Positions 1 to 9,019 of a DNA stretch of 35,267 nucleotides are shown here, one piece after another. Position 1 is the stretch's first letter. Every line of letters starts with the position of its first letter. Made by a program: the position numbers and the translations under genes. The notes beneath the pieces were generated by a model. It made no database searches. It worked only from the letters and a program-made list of their open reading frames with translations, and was not told where the DNA came from. This stretch comes from an uncultured Desulfobulbaceae bacterium (lineage in GTDB: Bacteria > Desulfobacterota > Desulfobulbia > Desulfobulbales > CALZHT01): NCBI GenBank assembly GCA_945787445.1, contig CALZHT010000025.1, forward strand, positions 1-35,267. Direction: 5' to 3'.

Positions 1-580
1 CAGCTAAAGCCGGGGCAACCATAATCATACCAAGCAACAGGTCAATTCTGCTGACCTTGCCGACAAAAGGATGCCCCGTTCCTGCCGGTCTGGGGTATTT
101 GCCGGCAAAAGCCAGAGCAGCCATAGCCCAGCGCGCTGCTGCCGGAGCTGCAGCGAGCAAAAAAAATGATCGGCTGGAAGAATCCCCAAGAATCTGAGTG
201 AGACAGGCTATTTTAAGAGCCAACACCACAACCAGCCCCACTACTCCAAATACACCGAGAGCAGAATCCTTCATTATGGCCAACCGTTGCTCATGCTCCG
301 AGCCGCCACCCAGTCCGTCCAGCAAGTCGGCCACCCCGTCGAGATGAAGCCCCCTGGTAATCCAGGCCTCAAATCCGACGAGCAAGACGGCGATAATGAA
401 TGGTGAAAGCCCTGAATAGCCCAATACATAGGCCCATCCGGCTAGAGACCCACCCAACACCCAGCCGACAGCCGGGAAAAAAACCACGCTCCTGGGCAGG
501 TCTTCTCTGGATACTTTTACAAATGAACCTGTCGGGAATATGGTAAGAAAGGATAATGCTAGCCGGAACCTGGCAAACAC
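1..580 (-). CDS. cobS: Adenosylcobinamide-GDP ribazoletransferase CobS (3' end missing)
   Basis: CobS is the membrane cobalamin synthase that joins adenosylcobinamide-GDP to alpha-ribazole (or its phosphate) in the last steps of cobamide assembly. About 193 codons are visible before the window edge cuts off the C-terminus. The family hallmark GLHLDGVADLLDG is present at about residues 78-90, embedded in several hydrophobic helices, and the N-terminus reads RLALSFLTIFPTG as in typical CobS. The best start is a GTG whose last base is 580: it is preceded by AGGGAG six bases upstream, and an in-frame stop lies about 30 bases further upstream. It lies 53 bases downstream of a CbiR-like gene on the same strand, which supports a cobamide role for both. 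Confidence 0.9.
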   Translation of the reverse strand, partial: MFARFRLALSFLTIFPTGSFVKVSREDLPRSVVFFPAVGWVLGGSLAGWAYVLGYSGLSPFIIAVLLVGFEAWITRGLHLDGVADLLDGLGGGSEHEQRLAIMKDSALGVFGVVGLVVVLALKIACLTQILGDSSSRSFFLLAAAPAAARWAMAALAFAGKYPRPAGTGHPFVGKVSRIDLLLGMIMVAPALA

Positions 581-633
581 ACTATTCTCCCTGTTCCCTT
601 CTCTTTATATGTCCAGTGGCAATCATTACTTCT

Positions 634-1425
634 TCACTCTTCCATAAAAGCCTGCCACGCGCCGGCAAGTGTGTGCAGGGATGTATCAAGACGTGTAATA
701 TCATACATCTCAAGGGTCACGACTCCCTTAAATCCAACATCATGGAGGGCATTTCCCAGGGACGCCGTATATGCCTCGTGCGCATCGGCAATAGCATGAT
801 GGTCCTCACCGTCATTACAGCTGTGATAATGAATATGCCGGGCCCAGGGCAGCAGGGCCATTGTTTTTTCCCAGTCATGTTGGTAGCGCAGGACATGTCC
901 AAGGTCGAGGCAGGCGGAAAAACCATGGTCCCGCACCAGCGGCCAGATCCGGGCAAACGGGTACTCGATATTTTCAACCGCCACCCTGCTTCTCTCTTCA
1001 GCCAACTGTTTGGCCAATGAGGCCAACGACAGGTCCAGATATTCCAGCCATTGCGGTTCGCCCATTTCCTCCTTATGCAGGTGCAGGTCATAGCACAGTG
1101 GTTCAAGTTCCGCAAGGCTCTCCATTATCCGGAGTATTTCATCAAGGCCGTTTTGGCGAACTTGCGGATCAGCGGCTCCCAGTCTGATATCGCTGGGGAG
1201 ATGGACTGTATAGGTGAGATGATGGGCGAGAGCAAGTTCCCGAAGAACGGGAACCTCCACCACATGCTCAAGGTGAGATTCGGTTGCACTTTCGAAATAA
1301 AGGATCTGGATGTTATCTACCTTACCGGCCAACAGTTGGACATTTTCCAGCACCGAGCCTGGAATCACATAGGAGGTGGCACCGAGGCGCCACGGCAGCT
1401 TTCCCTTAACAGAAAGCTCCTTCAA
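634..1425 (-). CDS. cbiR: CbiR-like cobamide remodeling phosphodiesterase (AP endonuclease 2 / xylose isomerase-like TIM barrel)
   Basis: A 263-residue protein of the AP_endonuc_2/sugar phosphate isomerase TIM-barrel superfamily. The opening RLGATSYVIP (about 13-22), YTVHLPSDIRLG (72-83), the DLHLH strand (113-117), VAVENIEYPF (148-157), CLDLGH (172-177) and a late VVTLEMYD supply the His/Glu/Asp residues expected for a metal site at the barrel mouth. I assign it to the CbiR family, which hydrolyses the phosphoester of the cobamide nucleotide loop so that the lower ligand can be swapped. This rests on recalled similarity of the first 80 residues and on cobS being next downstream. The start is a TTG overlapping the upstream stop (TTGA), with GGGAG six bases before it. 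An uncharacterised sugar phosphate isomerase/epimerase is the main alternative. Confidence 0.65.
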   Translation of the reverse strand: MKELSVKGKLPWRLGATSYVIPGSVLENVQLLAGKVDNIQILYFESATESHLEHVVEVPVLRELALAHHLTYTVHLPSDIRLGAADPQVRQNGLDEILRIMESLAELEPLCYDLHLHKEEMGEPQWLEYLDLSLASLAKQLAEERSRVAVENIEYPFARIWPLVRDHGFSACLDLGHVLRYQHDWEKTMALLPWARHIHYHSCNDGEDHHAIADAHEAYTASLGNALHDVGFKGVVTLEMYDITRLDTSLHTLAGAWQAFMEE

Positions 1426-2243
1426 GCGCAGCTCCCGGACAGGCCGATCATCTCACCCGCCTTTTCCTGAAGGGCCAGGGAAATTCCGGGGAAGCCGTTG
1501 CCGGGAGTATCAGGCAGAGTCATATCTTTTTCTTCTCCCTTGAACAGGATGCTGTTCAAAGCCTGCCGGACCATGGCCAGGGAGTTATTGGTCTCACTGA
1601 TATGGGCCAGCACTACATGCTGTAAGCCGTCATGCAGTAATTCGCTTAAAAAGGAAACAGCGACCGGGTTGGCCAAATGGCCGGTTTTTGAACGCACCCT
1701 CTGTTTCAGGGCCGGTGGATAGGGGCCGTTCTTAAGAAGGTCCGGATCGTGGTTGCTTTCCAGTATCAGACCATGACACCCTGCTAAGCGGTGGGACATC
1801 AACCGGGAAACGAGCCCCGTATCAGTACAATATCCCAGATCATATCTGCCGTCACTGACAATGAATCCCACCGGATCGGCGGCATCGTGGGAAATAGAAA
1901 AAGGGTGGACATGGATATCCTGAAAGGAAAAGGATTCTCCCGCTGCGAACTCATGACCGGCGTGGAGTTTGACCAATGCGTCGGCAACAGTTCCAAAGGT
2001 TCCGGAAGTGGCGTACACCGGCAGCTTGAATCTCCTCGAAAGCACGGCAACGCCGCGGATATGATCGGTGTGTTCATGGGTGACGAGAATGGAGGAAAGG
2101 GAGGCCATTTCGACCCCTATTGAGGCTAGGCGGCGCTCGATTTCCTTTCCTGAAAAGCCGGCATCAATAAGCACTCTGGTGGCGCCCGCCTCAACAAAGG
2201 TGCAGTTGCCTTTACTGCCGCTGCCAAGAACACAAAAACGCAT
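1422..2243 (-). CDS. MBL-fold metallohydrolase, YycJ/WalJ-like
   Basis: A 273-residue metallo-beta-lactamase-fold hydrolase. It opens with MRFCVLGSGSKGNC, typical of the YycJ/WalJ branch, and has the metal-binding HEHTDH motif at residues 56-61 (H56, H58, D60, H61). Further ligands are plausible in SISHDAADPVGF and in LILESNHD. The family contains exonuclease-like or phosphodiesterase-like enzymes of uncertain substrate; in Firmicutes the gene sits in the walRK operon, but here there is no two-component system. It overlaps the CbiR-like gene by four bases, suggesting translational coupling. The last ~25 residues (from about TPGNGFPG) extend past the conserved core. The Shine-Dalgarno sequence is weak. 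Confidence 0.8.
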   Translation of the reverse strand: MRFCVLGSGSKGNCTFVEAGATRVLIDAGFSGKEIERRLASIGVEMASLSSILVTHEHTDHIRGVAVLSRRFKLPVYATSGTFGTVADALVKLHAGHEFAAGESFSFQDIHVHPFSISHDAADPVGFIVSDGRYDLGYCTDTGLVSRLMSHRLAGCHGLILESNHDPDLLKNGPYPPALKQRVRSKTGHLANPVAVSFLSELLHDGLQHVVLAHISETNNSLAMVRQALNSILFKGEEKDMTLPDTPGNGFPGISLALQEKAGEMIGLSGSCA

Positions 2244-2453
2244 GATGAAATCAATCTGTTCTTTTTAAGGGTTTAGTGCATGTTCACTCTGGCCAGTAAT
2301 CCACGATTCGAAAAGGATGCGTTATTATGCTTCTGCAGTTTACCCACAAGGGGCATAAAATCCATTCCTTGTTCGTCATTCGATATTCACACAATAAATC
2401 GCCAAACTGCCATCTAAAAATGAGGCTTGACCCTTCACAAAAAAGAAACCTGG

Positions 2454-2912
2454 CTATACTCCGGTATGCCCGAAGCCCCCTTCCTGGCGGGCTGTTTCGT
2501 CCAACTCATCCACAACCTTAAGCTCAGCCCGGCTGACCTGCGCCATTACGAGCTGGGCTATTCTATCGTTGCGCTTGATGGTATACGGGGCTTTACTCAG
2601 ATTTATCAGGCCGATCTTAACCTCGCCCCGATAGTCGGCATCAATGGTGCCCGGCGTATTAATTATGGTGATACCATGTTTGATGGCCAGGCCGCTTCTG
2701 GGCCGCACCTGCAGTTCGAAACCCGGCGCAATGGCCACGGCAAAACCGGTGGGGATCATCGTAATTTCACCGGGTTCAAGTACCAGGGGTTCATGCACTG
2801 CCGCCGCCACATCCATACCTGATGCCAAATCAGAGTGATACGTTGGCAGATTCAGGTCGTGGGCTTTGGTCGGGTTCAGCCAGGTTATTTCTAAAGGGAT
2901 AGTTGCTTTCAT
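2454..2912 (-). CDS. dut: dUTP diphosphatase
   Basis: A 152-residue trimeric dUTPase, which hydrolyses dUTP to dUMP and pyrophosphate to keep uracil out of DNA and feed dTMP synthesis. All five family motifs are visible: SDLASGMDV (28-35), PRSGLA (71-76), [11 protein letters not shown] (88-98) with the catalytic Asp at 91, RIAQLVM (117-123), and the C-terminal glycine-rich GGFGHTG (145-151), where the more usual residue before TG is Ser. Length is normal. It starts 11 bases after the M16 peptidase stop, so the two are probably cotranscribed. The 210 bases downstream, before the MBL gene, contain no gene. Confidence 0.95.
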   Translation of the reverse strand: MKATIPLEITWLNPTKAHDLNLPTYHSDLASGMDVAAAVHEPLVLEPGEITMIPTGFAVAIAPGFELQVRPRSGLAIKHGITIINTPGTIDADYRGEVKIGLINLSKAPYTIKRNDRIAQLVMAQVSRAELKVVDELDETARQEGGFGHTGV

Positions 2913-2923
2913 TGTCTGCCCGC

Positions 2924-4222
2924 TTAAGAGATATCTTGATGGGCAAAAGGCTGCCAGTCTATTTCAGTGTCAGTAAGCGGGCCCAAAGCCACAGCAGTCA
3001 ATGGCCGGGCGCTGAACACCTTTTGCGCCAAGGCTAAGATATCGCTGTTCTTCACACTTTCAAGGGATCCTATAACCTCATCAAGAGAAAAATACCGGCC
3101 AAACAGCATCTCGTTCCTGGCAAGCCGCAACATCCTTGTATCCATATTATCTGAAGCAATAAGAAGAGCGGCCTTGGCATAGTCCTTGGCATCGGCAAGC
3201 TCAGTTTCGGCAAAAGGAGTGTGACAAATTTTTTCAACTTCATGTGCCACCAAGGAAATGACCGAATGAGTAGACTGCGGATCGATCCCCAGGTAGACTC
3301 CAAGATAGCCGCTGTCCACATTTGCGGCAATATAGGAATAGACGGAATAGGCAAGTCCTCTTTTTTCCCGCACTTCCTGAAATAGGCGCGAACTCATGTT
3401 GCCGCCCAGCAGTATATTTAATAACAGCAGGACATAGCGATCATCTGAAACAGAAGAAGGACAGGTGGTGCCAATGACGACATGTTCTTGCTCTAAAGGC
3501 TTGCGGACTGCAATCTGCTTCGGTTGCAGAATCGGGGGCGGTTTTCTCCTGTTTATTTTCGCACTGGCCTGTAAGGCAGAAAATTTGGCCTCAAACAGGG
3601 CGACTACTTCTTCATGAATAACGTTTCCGGCAGCCGCGATCAGTATTTTTTCAGGAGAATATTGTTTTGCGACAAAATCCATCAAACTGCGGTCCGTAGT
3701 GTTGGCAATCACCGCTCTGCTTCCCAGAATAGTGTTGCCGAGCGGATGCTCCTTCCATAACACGGAGGCAAAAAGATCGTGGATCAACTCATCAGGAGTA
3801 TCTTCCACCATACCGACCTCCTGGAAGATCACCTGCCGTTCCCTTTCCAGTTCTTGTTTGGAAAATACGGAATTCAAAAAGATGTCGGACAACAACTCCA
3901 CGAGCTGGGGTAGTTTATCATCCAGAACCGAGGCGTGAAAACAGGTGGTTTCTCTGGTGGTGAAGGCATTGGAAGTGCCGCCCAGCACGTCAAATTCTCT
4001 GGCCAACTGTTGGGACGTACGTGTTTGTGTGCCCTTGAACAGCATGTGTTCCACGAAATGGGCATAACCATTGTTCAGGTCGTGCTCATCCCGGGAACCT
4101 ATGTCGACCCAGATACCGAGGGAAACGGTGCGGCTGGGAATATGCTCCGAAACAATGCGGACACCATTGTCCAGAACGGTTTTGCGATATGTAGAAAGGC
4201 TGTTAGGACTCGTTTTCTGCAA
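2924..4222 (-). CDS. M16 family zinc metallopeptidase (pitrilysin/MPP-like)
   Basis: A 432-residue single-chain M16B-type peptidase. The inverted zinc motif HFVEH lies at residues 55-59, and the third ligand Glu is expected in the helix around [17 protein letters not shown]. The second half (from about [13 protein letters not shown]) forms the usual inactive repeat with the R/Y-containing segment [13 protein letters not shown]. Such peptidases degrade short or unfolded peptides, and the substrate here is unknown. The start codon overlaps the end of pnp by 20 bases, and pnp-M16-dut is a common gene order in Desulfobacterota. No signal peptide is visible. Confidence 0.88.
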   Translation of the reverse strand: MQKTSPNSLSTYRKTVLDNGVRIVSEHIPSRTVSLGIWVDIGSRDEHDLNNGYAHFVEHMLFKGTQTRTSQQLAREFDVLGGTSNAFTTRETTCFHASVLDDKLPQLVELLSDIFLNSVFSKQELERERQVIFQEVGMVEDTPDELIHDLFASVLWKEHPLGNTILGSRAVIANTTDRSLMDFVAKQYSPEKILIAAAGNVIHEEVVALFEAKFSALQASAKINRRKPPPILQPKQIAVRKPLEQEHVVIGTTCPSSVSDDRYVLLLLNILLGGNMSSRLFQEVREKRGLAYSVYSYIAANVDSGYLGVYLGIDPQSTHSVISLVAHEVEKICHTPFAETELADAKDYAKAALLIASDNMDTRMLRLARNEMLFGRYFSLDEVIGSLESVKNSDILALAQKVFSARPLTAVALGPLTDTEIDWQPFAHQDIS

Positions 4223-6293
4223 GGGCTGCTTTCCTGCTCAATCGGATTTTCCCCCGTTGGTCGATCTCCAGAACCTTGACCATGACCTCGTCGCCCTCCT
4301 TCAAAACATCGGTAACCTTTTCCACCCGCCTGTTTTCAAGTTCGGAAATATGAACCAGGCCGTCTGTGCCGGGCAGTATCTGGACAAAGGCGCCGAAATC
4401 AACCACCTTCTGGACAATTCCTTTGTAGAGCTTGCCGACTTCCGCTTCCTGAGTTAGCTCACGGATGCGTTCGACGACTTGCTCGGCTGCTTCGCCGTTG
4501 GGGGCGAAAATCATGATCTTGCCCGTATCTTCGACATCGATCTTGACTCCGTAGTCAAAAGTGAGCGCCTTGATCATCTTTCCGCCGGGGCCAATGACAT
4601 CTCTAATTTTATCAGGATTGATATTAATGGTGAATATTTTAGGCGCATGATCCGGCAATTCGGCCCTGGGCTGCGACATCGCCTTGTGCATTTCACCGAG
4701 AATATGTAACCTTCCGGCCTTGGCCTGTTGAAGGGCCTGGGACATGATGTCGCTGGAAACACCTTCAATCTTTATATCCATCTGCAGGGCGGTTATCCCT
4801 TCTTCGGTGCCGGTCACCTTAAAATCCATATCGCCCAGATGGTCTTCATCGCCTAAGATGTCGGACAGTACGACAATATTATCACCGTCCTTGATCAATC
4901 CCATGGCCACGCCGGATACCGGCTTTTTGATCGGCACACCGGCATCCATCAAAGAGAGGCTGCCGCCGCATACCGTCGCCATGGAAGATGAACCGTTTGA
5001 TTCCATAACTTCAGAAACGACCCGAATAGTATAAGGGAAGCTGTCATTATCCGGCAATACCGCTCTGATTGCCCTTTCCGCAAGAGCGCCGTGGCCTATA
5101 TCCCGGCGGCTGGGACCTCTCATGAACCGCACTTCACCAACACAATATGGCGGGAAGTTATAATGCAGCATAAAGGGCTTGGTAGACTCGCCATACAACG
5201 ATTCTATTTTCTGTTCGTCTTGGGCGCTGCCAAGTGTGGCGGTTACCATAACCTGGGTTTCACCTCGGGTAAAAAGGGCGGAGCCGTGTACCCTCGGCAG
5301 ACAGGCCACTTCAGATGTGATCGGCCGGATTTCGTCAAAACGTCGGCCATCGATGCGTTCCTTATCGTTGACGATCCGATCGCGCATCATGGTTTTCTTC
5401 AAATCATGGAGGAATTTCTTGGCTTCAGCAGCGCACCCCTCAACTTCCGCTTCCAAGGTTGTTTTCACTTTTGTTTCCAACTGATGAAAGAGATCATAGC
5501 GCTTCATCTTATCGGACATGGTAATTACCTGCATCATGTCATCTTTTGCCAGTTCTTCCACTCTTTTCTTAAGATTTTCATCAACAGGCGGCGGTTCAAC
5601 CGTCATCTTCGGTTTGCCAAGGGCTGCACCGAGTTCTTCCTGCAGGGTAATGATGGGCTGCAGTCCCTGATGTCCGTAATAAATGCCTTCGAGGACTTCT
5701 TCTTCGGAAAGGCTGTCAGCCCCTCCTTCCACCATGACCACGGCATTTTTTGTGCCGGCAACGATCAGGTTAAGGCGGGATTCTTCCCATTGGCTCTTGG
5801 TGGGATTCAGGATATATTCACCGTTCAGATAACCGACTCTGATCCCGGCAATGGGACCGAGGAAAGGGATGTCGGATATGGTCAGCGCGCAGGATGCCCC
5901 GATCATGGCCAGCATATCCGGATCGTTCTGTTGATCCGCTGAAAGAACCGTGGCAATAACCTGGGTCTCGTTCTGATAGCCTTCCATAAATAAAGGCCGC
6001 AGAGGCCGGTCGATAAAGCGGGCCGAAAGGGTCTCCTTTTCGGTTGGCCGCCCGATTTCACGCCGGAAAAAGCTTCCGGGTATGCGGCCGACCGCGTAAA
6101 ACCGCTCCTGATATTCAACTGTTAAAGGAAGGAAGTCCACTCTTTCCCGGGGTTCCTTTGCTGCGGTGGCCGTGACCAACACCACGGTTTCTCCGTAGGT
6201 GACCAAAGCGGAACCATTGGCCTGCTTAGCCAGGCGCCCGCATTCAACTGTCATTGTGCGGCCACCGATTTCTAATTCTATTTTTTTATGCAT
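4203..6293 (-). CDS. pnp: Polyribonucleotide nucleotidyltransferase (PNPase)
   Basis: A 696-residue PNPase, a phosphate-dependent 3'-5' exoribonuclease that degrades mRNA and adds heteropolymeric tails; it is a core degradosome enzyme. Two RNase PH domains (about 10-220 and 310-540) flank an alpha-helical linker. They are followed by a KH domain with DVIGPGGKMIKAL (about 563-575) and an S1 domain starting VGKLYKGIVQKVVDFGAF. FMRGPSRRDIGHGALAERA marks the phosphorolytic core of the second PH domain. The start is preceded by GAGGAG about six bases upstream. It lies 161 bases downstream of rpsO, separated by a hairpin, as in the classical rpsO-pnp arrangement where mRNA processing controls pnp. 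Confidence 0.97.
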   Translation of the reverse strand: MHKKIELEIGGRTMTVECGRLAKQANGSALVTYGETVVLVTATAAKEPRERVDFLPLTVEYQERFYAVGRIPGSFFRREIGRPTEKETLSARFIDRPLRPLFMEGYQNETQVIATVLSADQQNDPDMLAMIGASCALTISDIPFLGPIAGIRVGYLNGEYILNPTKSQWEESRLNLIVAGTKNAVVMVEGGADSLSEEEVLEGIYYGHQGLQPIITLQEELGAALGKPKMTVEPPPVDENLKKRVEELAKDDMMQVITMSDKMKRYDLFHQLETKVKTTLEAEVEGCAAEAKKFLHDLKKTMMRDRIVNDKERIDGRRFDEIRPITSEVACLPRVHGSALFTRGETQVMVTATLGSAQDEQKIESLYGESTKPFMLHYNFPPYCVGEVRFMRGPSRRDIGHGALAERAIRAVLPDNDSFPYTIRVVSEVMESNGSSSMATVCGGSLSLMDAGVPIKKPVSGVAMGLIKDGDNIVVLSDILGDEDHLGDMDFKVTGTEEGITALQMDIKIEGVSSDIMSQALQQAKAGRLHILGEMHKAMSQPRAELPDHAPKIFTININPDKIRDVIGPGGKMIKALTFDYGVKIDVEDTGKIMIFAPNGEAAEQVVERIRELTQEAEVGKLYKGIVQKVVDFGAFVQILPGTDGLVHISELENRRVEKVTDVLKEGDEVMVKVLEIDQRGKIRLSRKAALAENES

Positions 6294-6409
6294 ATATGCT
6301 CCTCTGACTTCTGTATGTTACGATACCAGCCCATCAAGGATCTTTTCTTCTGAGAGTGTCAATTCATGTCTTAACACACAAAAGCCAGCCCTTTCAGTTC
6401 TTCGGGATG

Positions 6410-6439
6410 AAAAATGATCGGGGCTTAAGGACAAGCCCC
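6410..6439 (-). terminator. Hairpin with U-rich tail between rpsO and pnp
   Basis: On the minus strand GGGGCTT and AAGCCCC (plus-strand positions 6433-6439 and 6420-6426) form a 7-bp stem with a 6-base loop. The stem is followed after GATCA by five T residues. The short gap before the T run makes it a weak intrinsic terminator. It could equally be an attenuator or an RNase processing hairpin, as known for the rpsO-pnp intergenic region in E. coli. Confidence 0.5.
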
Positions 6440-6454
6440 TTGAAGAACCGGACG

Positions 6455-6724
6455 TTACTTTCTGATGCCAAGTTCCTGAATGACTTGGCGGTATCTGTCT
6501 ATGTTTTTGTTTTTCAGGTAGTTCAACAGTCTTCTGCGCTGGCCGACTAGTTTCAATAGACCCCTTCTGGAATGATGGTCCTTTTTATGGACCTTGAAGT
6601 GGTCGGTTAAATAGGTGATCCTGGCGCTCAGCAAGGCAATCTGCACTTCCGGAGAGCCGGTGTCGGTGTCATGGGTGTTGAATTTATTAATAAGTTCTTG
6701 CTTCTGTTCTGGTTGAAGTGTCAC
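6455..6724 (-). CDS. rpsO: Small ribosomal subunit protein uS15
   Basis: Ribosomal protein S15, which binds the central domain of 16S rRNA early in 30S assembly. The chosen start is the GTG ending at 6724. It gives 89 residues, the standard length, and is preceded by a perfect AGGAGG six bases upstream. A GTG 15 bases earlier would place that AGGAGG inside the coding sequence. The family signature is intact: [32 protein letters not shown] and [11 protein letters not shown]. It sits between truB and pnp, the standard order. Confidence 0.96.
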   Translation of the reverse strand: MTLQPEQKQELINKFNTHDTDTGSPEVQIALLSARITYLTDHFKVHKKDHHSRRGLLKLVGQRRRLLNYLKNKNIDRYRQVIQELGIRK

Positions 6725-6772
6725 AATTAACCTCCTCACTATATGTTTCCAAAATCTTAATTTTACAATACC

Positions 6773-7609
6773 TTATGCAGTTTGTTGCCCACAATCCTCG
6801 GCTGTAGTTTGCAAGACATCATCAACCGTAAGAATGCTGTTCAATAAAATTGTTTTGGCGCCCGCCACGTCGCAGATAGAGTCGCCTGCAACAGCGTTAT
6901 CAACCGAAAAACGACCGATTCGTGTTCTTCTTAAGGCAGCAAGATACGCGCCTGTGCCTAATGCTGCGCCGATGTCCGCGGCAAGGGTCCTAATATAGGT
7001 ACCTTTACCGCAGGTCACCCTGATCGTCAAGAGGTCCTGATCAAGGGAAAGTAATGTTATCTTTCTGATCGTAACCGGACGCGGTGGTTTCGCCACATCA
7101 ATGCCGCGCCTGGCGTAATAGTACAAGGGTTTGCCCTTATGTTTCAATGCTGAATACCTGGGCGGCACCTGCATGTGGTCACCGATAAACCCGGCAAGGC
7201 AATTTCCCACCTGCTCCTTCGCCAGACCATGTACAGGGTGCCTGGCAATAACCTTGCCCTCGGGATCTTGCGTATCAGTCTCCACCCCGAGCTTCAAGGT
7301 GGCTTCGTATACTTTTTCAGTGTCCATCAACCGGGAAATTAACTTGGTGGCCGGCCTACCCGCACAGATTATAAGAAGCCCTGTAGCAAAAGGATCAAGG
7401 GTTCCGGCATGTCCGACCTTCTTCATGCCGAGAGCCTTTCTGATCTTCCTTACCATTGCGAATGAAGTAACCCCTGCCGGTTTGTCCACCAAATAAACGC
7501 CGACCCCTCTCTCACAATTCCCGGCCGATTGTACTACTGGTTTCATTTCCCGTCCGGGCTTCTTGTTGTTTGTCAGTTCGGCCTCAATGGATTCAAACGC
7601 TATTTGCAT
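6773..7609 (-). CDS. truB: tRNA pseudouridine(55) synthase TruB
   Basis: TruB isomerises U55 in the T-loop of tRNAs. The catalytic motif GHAGTLDPFATGLL has the nucleophile Asp at residue 72 of this 278-residue form. VYLVDKPAGVTS starts the catalytic domain at about 38, CGKGTYIRTLAADIG is also present, and a short C-terminal region ends the protein. The first ~35 residues extend beyond most TruB proteins. The ATG at 7609 overlaps nrnA by 17 bases, while an internal ATG at 7546 (reading MKPVV) has GGA six bases upstream and may be the true start. Either choice leaves the enzyme complete. Confidence 0.93.
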   Translation of the reverse strand: MQIAFESIEAELTNNKKPGREMKPVVQSAGNCERGVGVYLVDKPAGVTSFAMVRKIRKALGMKKVGHAGTLDPFATGLLIICAGRPATKLISRLMDTEKVYEATLKLGVETDTQDPEGKVIARHPVHGLAKEQVGNCLAGFIGDHMQVPPRYSALKHKGKPLYYYARRGIDVAKPPRPVTIRKITLLSLDQDLLTIRVTCGKGTYIRTLAADIGAALGTGAYLAALRRTRIGRFSVDNAVAGDSICDVAGAKTILLNSILTVDDVLQTTAEDCGQQTA

Positions 7610-8576
7610 TGATCATCGCCCGCACTTCTTTGAGGAGCCTGTTGCGAACCTCGTTAATGTCTTCTTTCGGCACCCTGAATCCCGCGGCATTCCGGTGGCC
7701 ACCACCTCCGAACTTTTCCGCCACCTGTGCCACATCACAATCTTTTCCCTTGGAGCGAAGGCTGACCGATATTTCATCGCCTTTATTTTCTTTTACAAAG
7801 GCGGCCACTTTGACAGTGCCAAGCGAGCGCGGATAGTTGATGAAGGTTTCCGTATCCCCGGGACTTGCTCCTGTTTTATCAAACATCTCCTGGGTGACGG
7901 TAATCAAGGCTATTTGATTGTTTTCATAGAGCTGCAAAGAGGCCAACACTTCATTCATGAGGGAAAGGCGGCTGACTGTGAAGTTGTCAAAAAGTTTTCC
8001 GGCGACCTCGGAAGGCTTCACCCCTTTTACGATCAACTCCCGTGCTACCCGAAAAGTCTCGGCCGTGGTTGAAGAATATTTAAAAGAACCCGTGTCTGAG
8101 ACAATCGCGGCATAGAGGCAATACGCAGCATCATAGGAAAGGTCCGTGTCCAATGCGACAGACAAATCAAAAACCATTTCAGCTGTTGAGGCACGCTTGG
8201 GATCCACCCAGCTAATGTCGCCAAACTTTTTATTTCCGGCATGATGATCGATCATAATAAACGGATGGACCTCGAGAAGACGATCCATCTCCTTTCCCAG
8301 CCGGTACTTATCTCCACAATCCAATGCCAGTGCACAGTCAAAAACCGAGAGATCCGGAAGCGTTGTGACCAGTTTGTTGCTGCCGGGTAAAAAATCATAC
8401 AAGTGGGAAACCTTTTCCTCGCTGTAAAGAACCACGTTTTTGCCTAAGGATTCAAGAATATCGCCCATGGCGAGCAGTGAACCGAGAGCGTCGCCGTCAG
8501 GGAAAACATGCGTTACCACCAGAACATTTTGGGCCCTGCCAAGCGTCTTGATTATTTCATCAAACTTTTGTTCCAT
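7593..8576 (-). CDS. nrnA: DHH-family oligoribonuclease / pAp phosphatase (NrnA-like)
   Basis: A 327-residue DHH/DHHA1 phosphoesterase of the NrnA type, which degrades nanoRNA and may dephosphorylate 3'-phosphoadenosine 5'-phosphate. Metal-binding motifs are in order: PDGDALGS (26-33), LDCGDK (85-90), DHHAGN (110-115) and SDTGSFKYS (160-168). The DHHA1 substrate-binding GGGHRNAAGF is near the C-terminus. I reject the longer reading from 8687 because those extra 37 codons lie inside rbfA and look non-native. The ATG at 8576 precedes MEQKFDEI and gives normal family length. It overlaps rbfA by 17 bases and truB by 17 bases. Confidence 0.92.
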   Translation of the reverse strand: MEQKFDEIIKTLGRAQNVLVVTHVFPDGDALGSLLAMGDILESLGKNVVLYSEEKVSHLYDFLPGSNKLVTTLPDLSVFDCALALDCGDKYRLGKEMDRLLEVHPFIMIDHHAGNKKFGDISWVDPKRASTAEMVFDLSVALDTDLSYDAAYCLYAAIVSDTGSFKYSSTTAETFRVARELIVKGVKPSEVAGKLFDNFTVSRLSLMNEVLASLQLYENNQIALITVTQEMFDKTGASPGDTETFINYPRSLGTVKVAAFVKENKGDEISVSLRSKGKDCDVAQVAEKFGGGGHRNAAGFRVPKEDINEVRNRLLKEVRAMINANSV

Positions 8577-8964
8577 GACTGTCGTCAATCTCTCTGAGCA
8601 GTTTTTCCATGCGCTCCTGATGAAGCAGAGAAAGATCCCGCTTGAATTCCAATTCCGGAACGTAGCGCAAGCCCAATTCTTTGGCAAGATGACTGCGTAG
8701 ATAGCCCTTGGCGCTTTCCAAGCCTGCAGCAGCTTGTTCGGTCCGGTCCTCGGCGCAGCTGTAAAATATCCGAGCCCGTTTCAAATCACTGGTCATGGTG
8801 ACCGAAGTGATGGTCACATTTTTGACCCTGGGATCATTAATCCTCATGAGCAGCAGCATGGCGACTTCGCTTTGAATCAGGTCAGAAACCTTGGACAATC
8901 GCCTGCTCGGCTTGCCCATCGCGCCAGGCATTAAAATCCCGGTTTTTGTTTTTCGTAATGCCAT
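8560..8964 (-). CDS. rbfA: 30S ribosome-binding factor RbfA
   Basis: A 134-residue RbfA, a KH-fold protein that binds the immature 30S subunit and aids 16S 5'-end maturation and cold adaptation. Family features are RLSKVSDLIQSEVAMLLLM, the NDPRVKNVTITSVTMTSDLKRARIFYS strand-turn segment, and LGLRYVPELEFKRD near the end. The ATG at 8964 has AGGGG seven bases upstream; a TTG one codon earlier is less likely. It lies 55 bases after the infB stop, in the conserved infB-rbfA-truB-rpsO order. Confidence 0.95.
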   Translation of the reverse strand: MALRKTKTGILMPGAMGKPSRRLSKVSDLIQSEVAMLLLMRINDPRVKNVTITSVTMTSDLKRARIFYSCAEDRTEQAAAGLESAKGYLRSHLAKELGLRYVPELEFKRDLSLLHQERMEKLLREIDDSHGTKV

Positions 8965-9019
8965 CAAAAAACCCCTTCAATCAAACTAAGCGGAATCTCG
9001 GTCCAATACCTGAACACAA

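Noticed and set aside
2400-2470. TTGACC...CTATAC promoter-like pair on the plus strand
   Set aside because: Spacing of 21 bases is poor and no plus-strand gene follows.
5091-5942. 283-codon plus-strand frame opposite pnp
   Set aside because: Fully antisense to the conserved PNPase core, with no domain of its own.
8577-8687. 37-codon N-terminal extension of nrnA
   Set aside because: It overlaps rbfA and reads as an out-of-frame copy of it; family length and the ATG at 8576 support the shorter form.
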